Source: Dolomedes plantarius
Taxonomy: Eukaryota > Arthropoda > Arachnida > Araneae > Dolomedidae
DNA: 64,000 bases
Assembly: GCA_907164885.2 (NCBI GenBank)
Contig: OU015497.1
Coordinates: 64,190,077 to 64,254,076, forward strand
Direction of reading: 5' to 3'
Below, one piece after another: positions 12,401-21,926 of this stretch. The notes beneath the pieces were generated by a model that worked only from the letters and a program-made list of their open reading frames with translations, was not told where the DNA came from and searched no databases. The position numbers and the translations under genes are program-made. Every line of letters starts with the position of its first letter. Positions within the stretch are counted from its first letter, which is position 1.

Positions 12401-13062
12401 ACCCGTAACTTGGTAGTTGTACTGTCCTCCTTTACTACTCCATGATGTGGGAGATAAACAGAATTGGGTGAATTTAGGTCAGAATAGGGCACAAGTTCCA
12501 TATGTTTTAATTCCAAATATTCCTTAAGAAATTGTGAATATTGTTGCTTCAGTGGATAATTACCCTGTAATTTTCGTTCCAAGGTCAAAAAACGCTTCAA
12601 TGCCAAAGATTTTGAATCTCCAAAAGTTGGAGTTGACTTGAAAGGTAAATCAACCATATACCTTCCTGAATCAGTTCTGACCACAGAATTTACAAAATCT
12701 TGTTCCGTTGATGGAATTATGACCGAATTTGGAATAGACTCAAGTTCCCAGAATTTTTGCAAATCAGTATCTAAATCTACTGTAGCATGACAATTGACAA
12801 CCGTAGATGAAGCATATGGCGAATAAATCACTCCAGATAATAACCAACCAAGTTTGGAATTAATGGCACTTGGTGATCCCTTTGGACCTAATATTGATTG
12901 TCCTATTAGAATTTCAGCATATATGTCCGCACCAATCAAAAGATCTATCGAAGATGATTTATAAAATGTTGGGTCAGCAAGTTGTAAACCTTCAAGATGA
13001 GGCCAGGACTGATAACAAAAAGTAAAATTAGGGAGATTTGAAGTTATTTTATCAACTACCAA
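9466..13062 (-). CDS. BEL/Pao pol polyprotein (RT, RNase H, integrase)
   Basis: Open frame of 1198 codons encoding the replication enzymes that copy the element's RNA into DNA and insert it. By residue: pol linker (LLIGADIYAE, about 40), RT with FYVDDLLSG (about 339), RNase H (LHGFCDGSG, about 516; FFWSDSQIVLSW), the His/Cys zinc region of integrase (HSKHFHAG...CLLCKR, about 830-875), integrase core acids (IGIDFCGP about 896, FSDNGKNF about 960, GGLWEAAVKS about 1010), and a C-terminal domain ending in VVRRPLSKVALLLPRP. All catalytic motifs I looked for are present. The start given is only the first start-like codon after a stop; in the intact element this is the downstream part of a gag-pro-pol polyprotein, since gag (13156-14616) is in the same frame 93 bases upstream. 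It overlaps the 3' LTR at its end. Confidence 0.94.
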   Translation of the reverse strand: MVVDKITSNLPNFTFCYQSWPHLEGLQLADPTFYKSSSIDLLIGADIYAEILIGQSILGPKGSPSAINSKLGWLLSGVIYSPYASSTVVNCHATVDLDTDLQKFWELESIPNSVIIPSTEQDFVNSVVRTDSGRYMVDLPFKSTPTFGDSKSLALKRFLTLERKLQGNYPLKQQYSQFLKEYLELKHMELVPYSDLNSPNSVYLPHHGVVKEDSTTTKLRVVFDASAKDSEGHSLNDFLDIGPKLQPDIFNLLLKFRTHPIALSADIEKMYRQILINPKHADFQRILWRYNSNEPINSYRLLTVTYGTASAPFLAIRTLRELAKDYELEFPDASRIIRNDFYVDDLLSGADSIHQAQQIVSDLNKVMNYGQFTLRKWTSNFPEVLSNLPNELKSSTQETTIEKNSSIKVLGLFWNSSKDVIQIRISKSEIVTTKRQLLSVIAKFFDPLGFLCPTTICLKIMMQNLWKENISWDSPIPSFIQKSWQEINSQLDILKQIEIPRFLNFVKNSDSSIQLHGFCDGSGKAYAAVIYLRVITCTGEISVNFTAAKTKVNPLKPVTLPRIELCAALLLAQLCHAVLPNLPITIHEIFFWSDSQIVLSWINAPPEKGNQFVLNRVNQLKSLVPEGQWHYIQGNINPADCASRGIMPNKLLKHPLWWSGPPWLSENAKIPFHSFDSKTCSQPDSYTQDIINHATLIKTVPDFLLNFSSFSKLVRVFAFCRRFINNCRKPSDKGTGPLSAIEIDSAEIQIIKILQGCEFSKEIHLLQNKLPLPSSNKLLTLNIFLDKSNLLRVGGRLSRHKSINEYQKHPILLPNKHPITNLIIEKIHSKHFHAGPQLTLALIRQKFWLTNGRTKVRHILNRCLLCKRLKATTCQQIMANLPAERIQPIRPFEKIGIDFCGPIITKPNLPRSKVKLKSYICVIICMCTKAIHLACVSDLSAQALLACLRRFIGRRGLPSDIFSDNGKNFVGLANDLKGLFKLLKSEGIQDFSASQSITWHFIPPYSPNFGGLWEAAVKSTKGLLVKACKSAILNFEELTTYLCQIEALLNSRPLVPMSSDPADLTALTPGHFLIGSSLLDVPEAPGNITLPLNERWTVIQQMKLHFWNRWSREYLSHLQQRPKSKSSCFRDLQVGDLVTVHNPDVPPLKCLLGRVIATFPGSDGHVRVVNIRTSSGVVRRPLSKVALLLPRPEDVQSS

Positions 13063-13158
13063 AGCATCAATATTAAAAAAATTCAGTGTTGAAATACGAA
13101 GTAAATGTTAAATTAACTTCGCAAGCTGAAGATTCTGCAACACTGTTATTTATTCCTA
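13063..13158 (-). other. Gag-pol junction with two frame disturbances
   Basis: Gag ends at TAG 13156-13158. The family-like reading (...ILGINNSVAE onward) continues in another frame across this stretch and returns to the original frame at a run of seven T (minus strand; AAAAAAA at 13074-13080 and flank). The two changes compensate. They may be a pair of indels, assembly errors at homopolymers, or recoding; the sequence alone does not decide. Confidence 0.7.
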
Positions 13159-14616
13159 AAATTCTGTGTCTTGTATTTTTTGTAGGGAGACCCAACCTTG
13201 CACAAAGTCTTTAGAAATTAAGCATTTTTGCGATCCTGAATCAATTAAAGCTTTAGCAGAAACAAACTGGCCTGTATTTGACTTTACTTGTATCACAGCC
13301 GTTGACAATAACGTTTGACAATTGGTTGAATTGGTTTGAGTCGCGAGGCAATTTGACTCAGTGACTTCTGGAATCACGGCTGTTTTATTAACTGGAATTT
13401 CATTAGAGTTGACATCTGAATTAAATGGTTCCGAATGAAGCATTGTATGATGGTTACGCTTACAGGTTCTACATCCTGTGCTAATAAGACACTTCGAAGA
13501 AAAATGATTATTTCTTAAGCAGTTAACACACAATTTTTTATTTTTAACGAAATTCCAACGGTCTTGAACACTCATACCCTTAAATTGGGGGCAATTATGA
13601 ATACCGTGCATTTCCTTACATAAGTCGCACGACCATTTTTGATTTTTAGTATTAACAACAGCATTATGAATCATTGCATTCGAAAGCTTAACAACTGTTT
13701 TTGACTTCATTTCTGATCTAAAACTATGCTGTTCTGACACCCGTTGAAAACTTTTAGCATGTTTATCAAGAAAACTCATTAAATTTTCATATGTTGGAAA
13801 TTCTGAATCAGAAACGAATAATTCCCACTGTCTTCTCAAATCATCATCTAATTTTGACTGTAAGTGGAAAACAAGAATTAAATCTACCAAAGAATTAAAT
13901 TCAAAATTTAAAGATTTTAAGTTTCGAACTGCCTCATTACATGTATCGAATAATTCCAAAATAGTTTTCTGGTTAGCATATTTGAATGGCTTTAAATTGA
14001 AAATTTTTGATAACTGAGCAAAAGCCAGCTCTCTTTTATTATCATATCTGTTAATTAAAGTGTCCCATGCTTCATTATAATTGTGGGCAGAAATTGCAAA
14101 TCCAGCAATTAATTTTGAAGCTGCCCCTTTAACTGAAGAAGTCAAATATTGTAACTTTTGCAACTCTGTTAAATTCTTATTATTGTGAATAGCAGACACA
14201 AAAATTTCTTTAAAAGATAACCATTGGTTAATATCACCATAAAACACTGGAAGTTCAAATTTTGGAAGCTTTAAATTACCATCATGAGAATTACTAGAAG
14301 TTGATTTAGAGCAATCACCATCTTGCATTTTACAATTTTTCAAACGCTCATTTATTTTTGTAATCATATCAAATATTTTATCTTTAGCTTCAGAATATTG
14401 AACATACAATATCTCATCATCATCATAAATATCAAGAAACTCCCTTTTTAGTTCTGATTCCAATAGATTTAAATCATCCTTTAATTTTGATAAAATAGCT
14501 TCGCCTTCAGAATCGTCTGAGATATCTAATGCTCTAAATTTTAATTCATTACGTTGTATTTCCTTTACACAAAATCTGAATTTTATCTCATCAGGTTTCT
14601 TCGTTTTTCGAGCCAT
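13156..14616 (-). CDS. BEL/Pao Gag with protease start
   Basis: 486 codons from ATG 14616. The N-terminal half is charged and helical, with acidic clusters, and would form the particle. A DUF1759-type Gag region follows (LPKFELPVFYGDINQWLSFK, about 115-135, then repeated hydrophobic helices to about 290). Three Cys/His clusters likely bind nucleic acid: CDLCKEMHGIHNC (about 329), CVNCLRNNHFSSKC (about 362) and CRTCKRNHHTMLH (about 383). The end carries the aspartic protease active site ALIDSGSQKCLIS (about 457), with Asp-Ser-Gly intact. The ATG is the first in the frame and sits about 97 bases after the primer site. The stop at 13156 comes early: the remaining protease and linker appear in another frame just downstream. 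Confidence 0.92.
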   Translation of the reverse strand: MARKTKKPDEIKFRFCVKEIQRNELKFRALDISDDSEGEAILSKLKDDLNLLESELKREFLDIYDDDEILYVQYSEAKDKIFDMITKINERLKNCKMQDGDCSKSTSSNSHDGNLKLPKFELPVFYGDINQWLSFKEIFVSAIHNNKNLTELQKLQYLTSSVKGAASKLIAGFAISAHNYNEAWDTLINRYDNKRELAFAQLSKIFNLKPFKYANQKTILELFDTCNEAVRNLKSLNFEFNSLVDLILVFHLQSKLDDDLRRQWELFVSDSEFPTYENLMSFLDKHAKSFQRVSEQHSFRSEMKSKTVVKLSNAMIHNAVVNTKNQKWSCDLCKEMHGIHNCPQFKGMSVQDRWNFVKNKKLCVNCLRNNHFSSKCLISTGCRTCKRNHHTMLHSEPFNSDVNSNEIPVNKTAVIPEVTESNCLATQTNSTNCQTLLSTAVIQVKSNTGQFVSAKALIDSGSQKCLISKDFVQGWVSLQKIQDTEF

Positions 14617-14712
14617 ATTATCTTAACCAAACAAGATTCAAAGTACCAAAAAACTTTAAAAATATTCTTATTCAAATTCAATTCTCTAATATTTTTAAAC
14701 AAATGCTAGTTC

Positions 14713-14729
14713 TCCGGCTCGACGGACCA
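14713..14729 (-). promoter_or_regulatory. Primer-binding site, tRNA-Tyr-like
   Basis: Plus-strand TCCGGCTCGACGGACCA reads like a tRNA 3' end with CCA. Recalled arthropod tRNA-Tyr ends AATCCGGCTCGAAGGACCA, one base different. It lies 7 bases inside the 5' LTR (ends 14737), where reverse transcription is primed. The tRNA identity is inference. Confidence 0.7.
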
Positions 14730-14736
14730 AAACTTA

Positions 14737-15342
14737 TGGTGGGTTCAGTGGAGTTATTAATTATAATTTCTTAAATGTGTGGACTGTATTAATTTCCATT
14801 ATCGACAAAAAAAATATTATAGGGAGTTGTGTTTAAAGATGCAGTGAATTACTCTTCTTTATTCTTTGACTACAAACAAAATTGGATTGGCTTACCTTTC
14901 ACCATCAGCTGAATAATCGTTGAATACATCACATACAAAAGAGGATTTCAAAAAACCAGTATCCCTACGATAACCTTTAATAACTAACTTGACGTTTGCA
15001 CAGATCTTGAATTGTTGACATAAAGAATAAGATTCTGAATTACACGAATTATTGACTTCAACATGTCAATCATGAACAACACGAATATGAATGGAATCGC
15101 ATCAAAATTGCTACCATAGCCATTTTGTGTTTTGACTCACTACATAGCGTCGAATCCACAACACAAAACGTAAACAAACATTCTGGCTTAACAGAAAAAT
15201 GGTGGCGCCACCTAGTGAGCAGGAACTTAACTAACAAATACAAAATGAATTAATAAACAAAATACAAAGTGAATACAAGATTATTATAATGAACTATTAA
15301 CAAACAAAATAAAAATAATAAGTCTTTTATGAAGACTGAACA
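14737..15342 (-). repeat. 5' LTR of minus-strand BEL/Pao element
   Basis: 606-bp partner of 8877-9481. Differences seen: one C/T near 14763, one extra A in the A run near 14806, and G/T changes near 15111 and 15129. The near identity implies a recent insertion. The promoter and poly(A) functions of the LTR are expected from the family, not tested here. Confidence 0.95.
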
Positions 15343-15347
15343 TCTAT

Positions 15348-16346
15348 ATATATGTACGTATGTATATATATACATATATGTATATCACATTTTTTAAGCA
15401 GTTTGGTACTTTTCTGTTTAACTGTTTACTGCTTGTCCAAGCGATACAGACTGCGTTTGGCACGCTGTCAAAATTATAACTCGTGAGGTACGGACGGACG
15501 GTTTTAGCATCTGAAATTTTGCTTTCCGGATGACCTTTATGGAGGAACGTAATCATATGTTAAAAAATTTAATGCTAATTTATTTACATGATGAGGACAC
15601 TAAAATTCTCACCCTTTCTCGTCTTTTGATATCAAGTCAGTTTCTCTATTGTAATCATATCATTCCTTTTCAAAATTGCTTAGCCGTGTCTTCAAAATTT
15701 AGGATATTATACCCATTTCTATAAAATCTTTGTATTTTGTAGCTTTTAAAACGTATTTTTTTATTTTATTTTCCCCACTGACGATTTTAAATTACGGATG
15801 TTGGTTTTACATCTGGTAACATGAAAATAGGTTTGATTCTTTCGAGAAAAAATGGACGATATTTTATAAGTAAGAAATAAGCTACACATTGTGCCATACT
15901 GTAATTAAAAAAAAGGCGCTCATAACATCTAGTTTAGAATTCCACCACCGAGTGACCAACTTTGAATTACTACCGTCTTTTTTTATCAACATGTTTGGAT
16001 TATAAGTTCAGAGCGTTACGATCATATTTTGCTTCACGAAAGCTAACTAGACCGGGACCTACAGTTTAGAGCCGATTTCGAAGGGCTATAAACATACTAA
16101 CTGTGCGACTACTTACAGTGGGACTAGAACCAATAGACTCTGATCTAGAGTTCGAAGCAAATATTCAACAGCTTTATATATTTTCGCCTCATTTGATATA
16201 TTAACACTTATTTGCTCTCCCAAAGGGAAGTTCTTCAGGCGAATAGTCGCAGATCAAGAATCAATGCAAAAAAATTCTGCGCATGATCTACCTTCTGTAC
16301 AGAACTCAGAATGGGAATTTCAGTGTTCGTCCTAGAATTGCAGATC
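15348..16346. other. Spacer with second arm of dispersed repeat
   Basis: Starts with the rest of the ATATGTACGTATG simple repeat that the BEL/Pao element split. About 15587-15800 is the partner of 8553-8760. The rest shows no gene; the open frame at 15530-15724 lies in the repeat. Confidence 0.45.
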
Positions 16347-16743
16347 TGAGGATAGTTTCTATGATCATCCTGCCTTTAATTGGAGGTAATACGTAGAGTG
16401 GAGATAATAAGTTTGTGCAACATGAGTTTTTTCATAGAGGGAAGCATATGTGAGGATGGTATCCATGATCGTTCTGCCTTGAACAGAAGATAATACGTAT
16501 GAGAAAGTTTATGCAGCATGACTGTTCTTTCAGAGGGAAGCATACCTGAGGATAGTTTTCACGATCTTCCTGCCTTTAATTGGAGGTAATACGCAGAGTG
16601 GAGATAATAAGTTTGTGCAACATGACTTTTCAAATAGAAGGAAGCATATATGAGGATGATATCCATGATCCATCGTCCATGAATGCCTTGAACAAAAGAT
16701 GATACGTATGAGAAATTTTATGCAGCGTGATTATATCATAGGA
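16347..16743 (+). repeat. Alternating tandem repeat, 104-bp and 96-bp units
   Basis: Units begin TGAGGAT at 16347, 16451, 16547 and 16651. The first and third share CTGCCTTTAATTGGAGGTAA and GAGATAATAAGTTTGTGCAA; the second and fourth share TATCCATGATC and GATACGTATGAGAAA-TTTATGCAGC. All end near AGGGAAGCATA. Two related monomers thus form a dimer of 200 bases present twice. Confidence 0.85.
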
Positions 16744-18792
16744 AAAACGATAGCTATAATTGCTCCGTATTCAATTTGTTGACTTTCACCACTGGCACGC
16801 GAGGAAAGTATGCGGACGGATCAGCTTCTACTGACTTCATCTTTTGCGTATAATAAGCCCCGTTAACATTTTACAGTTACTTTGTCTTGCTTCTACACTT
16901 AAAAAGGTTCTTTTGATGATTCTCGTTTATTTTTAAGAATTTTTGTTGGAAGTTAATGTCTTCTTTAATGAATAAAACCTTATTTCTCAGTATACATTAA
17001 ATGGATTCGATATTCGTTCTTAAGTTTTGGGTTATACTGAAATGGGCGTTTTTTTTTTCAAATTGTCAGACAACTGATGGCAACCACAAGAGTAATGAAA
17101 TTATACTTCGCATAAAATGAATTCTATTAAATAACGAGCAATAACTTCAAAACAGCATTTTCTCAATTATTAAAATAAAGTGACTAAAAGCTTTTCTCTT
17201 CACGAACATTTTCAAATTCTATCAGAAATAGCTCTTCTTTTGTGCAATCCATTAGCAAACATTATAGAAAATGCGATACGCGAAAGAGGTACCAATTTTT
17301 TTTTAACCCTCTGTTTACGCAATTGATATTGTGAAATAAAACTAATTTTTTCAAGGGTTAACAATTGTTTTATTGTACATAATGCACTGATATTAATATA
17401 CAGCGTTATGAAAAGGAAGTTAATATCTTTTTTTTCCAATTTAAGTCAAACAAAGAACATAAAGTTTTAATTTTTAAAAACAGACTTTCTATTTTTAATA
17501 GCTTCAAATTTTAGCCATATACAATGAATTTAAAGTAAATTTCCATATTTACTTTGTTTTTTGCTGAATAACTCTTTGTTAGTTTATGTTTGTAAAAAAT
17601 CATAGCTCTTTTCGGTTTGTATTCCGATACAAAAGGAACAATTGAAAGACACCAAAGGAAAACATACTTACATATTCAAACTTACTTTCAGCATACATTT
17701 AAGTGTTTCTTTTTTATCTTATTTACTCCAAAAATTGACTTTTCAAAGAATTCAAATCGTGAAATATAGTCCAATTTAAAAGACTAAATTTATTTCTTTC
17801 GCTTGCATAATCTTACACTTTATGATTGAAATGTTTCGTGGAACAGTGAGTTTTTTGTAAGGATTTCTGAACAAATTAGCATATTTCATATTTCTTATAT
17901 TTATGAAAGTCTGAAAAATGCATCGTTAATAAGCAGATAAATATGTATATTCACAATAATTTCCTGCATTTATAATAATATTTACAACCTTTCTTTTCAA
18001 TCATAATCCTGTAACACGACAAATTAAAGAATCTAATTATAAACTCTTCACATACTCTTTATGCATGTCAAATAATCTTAAACAATTGAATTATATAAGC
18101 ATATTATTTTGTTCAAATTATACTTTAACCGTTTCGGATTAAATGTTTATAATATTTTTCTTTCTGTGCATTGTTTTTATGAAAATGTTATTTTAGTGTG
18201 AAAAAGGGTTCATAGTATGAAACAAAATTTTAGCAAAATATTTTTACATTATAATTGCCACCAGATTATAATATTAAGTTTCTTTCAAAGGTGAAAACTT
18301 AACGCATAAAAAAGAGCATAGAAAATATTGAATTTAATGCCTCAAAACCTATTAGTTTGTTTCCACCAGCTTTTTAAGTTATATGCCATAAATTCTTTCG
18401 GCTTCGATTTTAAACTGCATTTACATTATAAAACAAAAGTGCTTTTTACTAATTTATTCACCAGGTATTTAGCATAAAGTTTAAAAAGGTGGAAATGCTT
18501 TCAAAAACATAGCAAATAATGCAACGACAACATTGGTTTAACTTAAGAATTTATTTTGTCGGTTTGTTAATTTATTTATATTTTGGCTTATATTTTGGCT
18601 GTTTACTTTCCACCCTAACCAGTGAGATTAACATTAAAAAAACCTCAGTAGAATTGTCGTAAAACTTCGTTAATTTGGACAACTGGCGATTAATGTTCTA
18701 GGACGCGCGGCTACCGAAGAAAAGTACAAGCCTGCAGATTCACCCTTGTGCAAGAGTTGCGTTGGCAGTGCAATAGACGTGGGCGAGTTATA
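16744..18792. other. A+T-rich spacer, nothing recognised
   Basis: About 2 kb of low-complexity A+T-rich DNA. The longest open frame (17212-17439 minus, 75 codons) has no recognisable family and looks like chance. Confidence 0.5.
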
Positions 18793-18978
18793 TAGGGTAG
18801 GTGGGGGCAAAGGTTTGCAGTTTTGAGTTTTGGGTTTCTTACGGGCCTCCGTTAGATCCTATCGCCCGAAAAAGTCACTTGTATTGTAGTTGGGTATCCC
18901 CTCTACCTTCTATAAAATAATGAATTTTTTCCTGAAATATTTAGTCACCGAATTTTTAATTTTACCAAAACACCTGTT

Positions 18979-19017
18979 TGCGAACCTTTGCCCCAATCGG
19001 TGGGGCAAAGGTTCGCA
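18979..19017. repeat. Perfect hairpin of the 16-bp motif
   Basis: TGCGAACCTTTGCCCC, a 7-base loop AATCGGT, then GGGGCAAAGGTTCGCA: a fully complementary 16-bp stem. A third motif copy follows directly at 19020-19034. Confidence 0.85.
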
Positions 19018-19563
19018 CTGCAAACCTTTACCCCACTCGTTGGTTTCTTACTGGATAGGCATCGAAAATCACAAAAAGAGTTGTCTAAATAATTTTATTT
19101 CACATTTTGTAATCTTTTTAAAGGTGTTACATATATAGAAAATCACAAATTGAACAGGTTAATCTCAATAAATTTTTTCTTAAACTAAATAACTTCAAAA
19201 TGAAATATCAACTATTAACACAGAAAGTTGAATCTAACAAAGAAATTCACAAAATGAAAAGGGGTTAATCTCAATAATTTTTTTCTTAAACTAAAGAACT
19301 TCCAATTAAAATATCAACTATTAACAGTATCGTTATATCATATCTTAGGCTTTACTCATTCTTTTAAAACCCGTAAAAATTAAACAAATTAAGAGGATGG
19401 GGGACATTACAAAGCAATTTTTGAAATTTTTACCTCAGAGATATGAAATTGGGCATAAATATTCATTAAAGTAAAACTATTTCAAACACCTTATAAAATT
19501 TTATAAATATTTAAAATTTTATTTTTTATATTTAAAAAATTTAAATTTTTATTATGTTTTTTA

Positions 19564-19885
19564 AAATGCTCCTTGCGATCCAATATTTAGCCTTATCCTT
19601 AATTTTGCATTTAGATTGCTTATACATTTTGATCAGGGTTATGTTTTGATTTGTGCTTTCGTTGAATAATTAATTTTTAGGAAATATTTTTATGCTTGTA
19701 CTCTGAATTCTCGTGAAATTTTTGTACTTTTCCACGCTTAAGTTAAACTTACGCTTTTTTTAAACTTGATAATCTGAATGATGTCGAAACCTGAAATGGA
19801 TACATAACTTTATTTTATGTATAAGAGGAGTCTTTGTAATAAATTTTATAAAATTTCGTAAAAAATTGTGACGCAAGGAGCATTT
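19564..19885. mobile_element. Possible nested MITE with 14-bp inverted repeats
   Basis: AAATGCTCCTTGCG at 19564-19577 is perfectly inverted at 19872-19885, 322 bp overall, inside the TA-flanked element. I see no target duplication and no coding sequence, so the call rests on the inverted repeat alone. Confidence 0.4.
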
Positions 19886-21081
19886 CAAAGACTTGCAAAT
19901 CTGGAAATTACTCATTTAGAGCTTTTTTCCCTAACCAGACCTTCGAAGCTTATAATGTCTTGTAACAACATTTAATTCTTTTATCTTGTAAAATAGGTCT
20001 TTGTTCAGAGTTATTTTATTTTTGTGTTGTACTAATTTATTTTATTTTTAATTTATGGATTTTCAAGCATTTTACAAAAATTTTTCTGATTAAAAACAGG
20101 CAGTTTTTATCAAAAACCATAATTTTTTTTCAAATTACAAAATGTGAATTCCCATTAATAATAAAAGACGTTGTTAATAAGGATTCCTAATGAAAAGAGG
20201 ACATGAAACAAATGTTAATAGTTAGAGGGGCAAAGATTTGCAGATGGGGCAAAGGTTTGCACTGCGAACCTTTACCCCATGACTCCCGCAAACCTTTGCC
20301 CCATTTCGTGCTGGTTCTGTTTCTGCAGAATGGACGCCACTGTATTTGAGTTAACCCAAAACTTAAGGTAGGATTTGAAAGGTTATTTACCACCCTAACA
20401 TGCGAAAATAAGCCCAAAACAGTTCGTGAGTTTGAGTGATGCTCAAAATTACTCAAAAGTTGCAAAAAATTACATTAAAAGAGACGAAAATAAACTTACC
20501 TCATTTTCTCTGCAAGAGGGGGTCTTAACTCCAACATTTTTTACGAGGCAACTGACTGGAAGTAGAGGAATGCACTGCCTACCCTATTCTTCCTATAACT
20601 CTTCCCGGTCATTTTAAAATGTATGTGCGAACCTTTGCCCCATGCGAACCTTTGCCCCCACCTACCCTAACAAAGAAAGCTTTCTACCGAGGGAATTTCT
20701 AGAGCCATGCAGCGATCTTACTATCGGCCTACATATCAAAATAGTTTTCATTCTAACAAGCATTCATTTAAACAAGTATTTTTACACACCTCATGAATTC
20801 CCCGCCTCCATAGCTTACTTCGTGTTCCTGCTTATTCGCTATCATTAAATTGAGTTGTATTGCCGTACAGTGTTCTTACTTCAAGCTGTAGGCTATTCCG
20901 AGAAGATATATGTAAACTTATACTCTGCAAAATTATACAGCTTGGAAATCATGTTCGATGTTCGGTAACTGTCGGGGATATATACGAAAACTCTCTTTTT
21001 GACAAATTTTTGTGGGAGACTTTTATGCAAAAAAAAGAAACATATAAAGTAATACGGAATAAATTATTTCAGGGAGTTATA

Positions 21082-21865
21082 CACTCTTAGACAAAAAAAA
21101 AAAAAAAAAAAATAGAGATGCACCAAGAAGGGGTGTCGGGTACATCCGACCTGGAATGTCACTGAATGGACTAGAATTGTCTTCAGTGATGCGTCCCGCT
21201 TCGAATTGAGCCCCGATGACCAGCGAATACGTATCTGGAGACCCGGACAGCGGTGGGATACAAATCTAACTGTCTTCCGCCATACGGGCCGTCAACCAGG
21301 AGAGATGGTCTGGGGTGCCATTTCATTTCATAGCAGGACCCCTTTGATGTTCATCCGCGGTACGTCGACGATATTCTATGCCCCGTTGTGTTGCCCGTCA
21401 TATCATGACATCCTGGGCTTACATTTCAGCAAGATAATGCCTTCCAGCACACGGTGAGAGTTTCTACTGCTTGTCTTCATGCTTGCTCAACGCTACCTTG
21501 GCCAGTGAGGTCACCGGATCTCTCTCCCCATTGAGCACGTTTGTAACATTATGGGCACGGCCCTTCAACCAGCTCGGGATTTTAACGATCTAACGCGCCA
21601 ATTGGACAGAATTTGGCACGATATCCCGCAGGAAGACATCCGCCACCTCTATCAATCAATGCCAAGCAGAATTAGTGCTTGCATAAACGCCAGATGTGGA
21701 CCAACGCGTTATTGACTTTTTCACTTTGTGAAGCACTTTCTCTTGAATAAATCATCCAATTTTTCAAACTATAATCTTTTTTTTCTGTACATGTACATCA
21801 CATCTACCGATTTCCGTCCCATTCGGATAACTCCACCTTAGTGCGTCGGTTTTTTTTGTCTAAGA

Positions 21866-21868
<3 letters not shown>
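21082..21868 (+). mobile_element. Tc1-like element, N-terminally deleted
   Basis: Inverted ends (CACTCTTAGACAAAAAAA at the left; complement ending GTCTAAGAGTA at 21868) flanked by TA at 21080-21081 and 21869-21870. The 787-bp element is too short for a full Tc1 transposase. It retains the catalytic half. The right end abuts an (AT)n tract. Confidence 0.85.
21150..21715 (+). pseudogene. Tc1-like transposase, C-terminal part, broken
   Basis: Reads WTRIVFSDASRFEL (first catalytic Asp, near 21175), then SPDDQRIRIWRPGQRWDT and VFRHTGRQPGEMVWGAISFHSRTP. This frame stops at 21457 near the second catalytic region, which is degraded. Further pieces in other frames (LPIEHVCNIMG near 21525; DIRHLYQSMPSRISACINAR near 21640-21700) match the family end. 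The DNA-binding half is absent. Not functional. Confidence 0.85.

Positions 21869-21925
<57 letters not shown>
21868..21925. repeat. (TA)n microsatellite
   Basis: About 58 bases of pure TA between the Tc1-like element and the hAT end. Confidence 0.95.

Positions 21926-21926
<1 letters not shown>

Larger units (their letters stand above)
8877..15342 (-). mobile_element. BEL/Pao LTR retrotransposon, young and nearly intact
   Basis: Complete LTR retrotransposon read on the minus strand. Five-base target duplication TCTAT at 8872-8876 and 15343-15347. LTRs of 605 bp (8877-9481) and 606 bp (14737-15342) differ by about three substitutions and one base in an A run by my count, so it inserted recently. 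In minus-strand order: 5' LTR, primer-binding site (14713-14729), gag-protease, pol, purine-rich GGAGGA, 3' LTR. The coding region is a single frame over about 5.1 kb except for two frame disturbances inside 13063-13158. It lies in a TATG/AT simple repeat. Confidence 0.96.
18795..20667. mobile_element. TA-flanked DNA element with ten copies of a 16-bp motif
   Basis: Inverted ends GGGTAGGTGGGGGCAAAGGT (18795) and its complement ending CCTACCC at 20667, each flanked by TA (18793-18794, 20668-20669). This points to a TA-inserting superfamily such as Tc1/mariner/pogo. The motif GCGAACCTTTGCCCC (R/A variants) occurs ten times, in both orientations: near 18806, 18979, 19002, 19019, 20227, 20246, 20263, 20287, 20626 and 20644. 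Two close pairs form hairpins, the clearest at 18979-19017 (16-bp stem, 7-base loop). A 106-bp tandem duplication lies inside (starting near 19145 and 19252). No transposase is recognisable, so it is probably non-autonomous, with the motifs acting as binding sites by inference. Confidence 0.75.

Noticed and set aside
16347..16743. CRISPR-like alternation of repeats
   Set aside because: The alternating units are related to each other and too long; the context is eukaryotic.
18890..19138. 82-codon frame inside the TA-flanked element as a transposase
   Set aside because: It translates the 16-bp motif hairpin and A+T-rich DNA; no DDE or DNA-binding motif.
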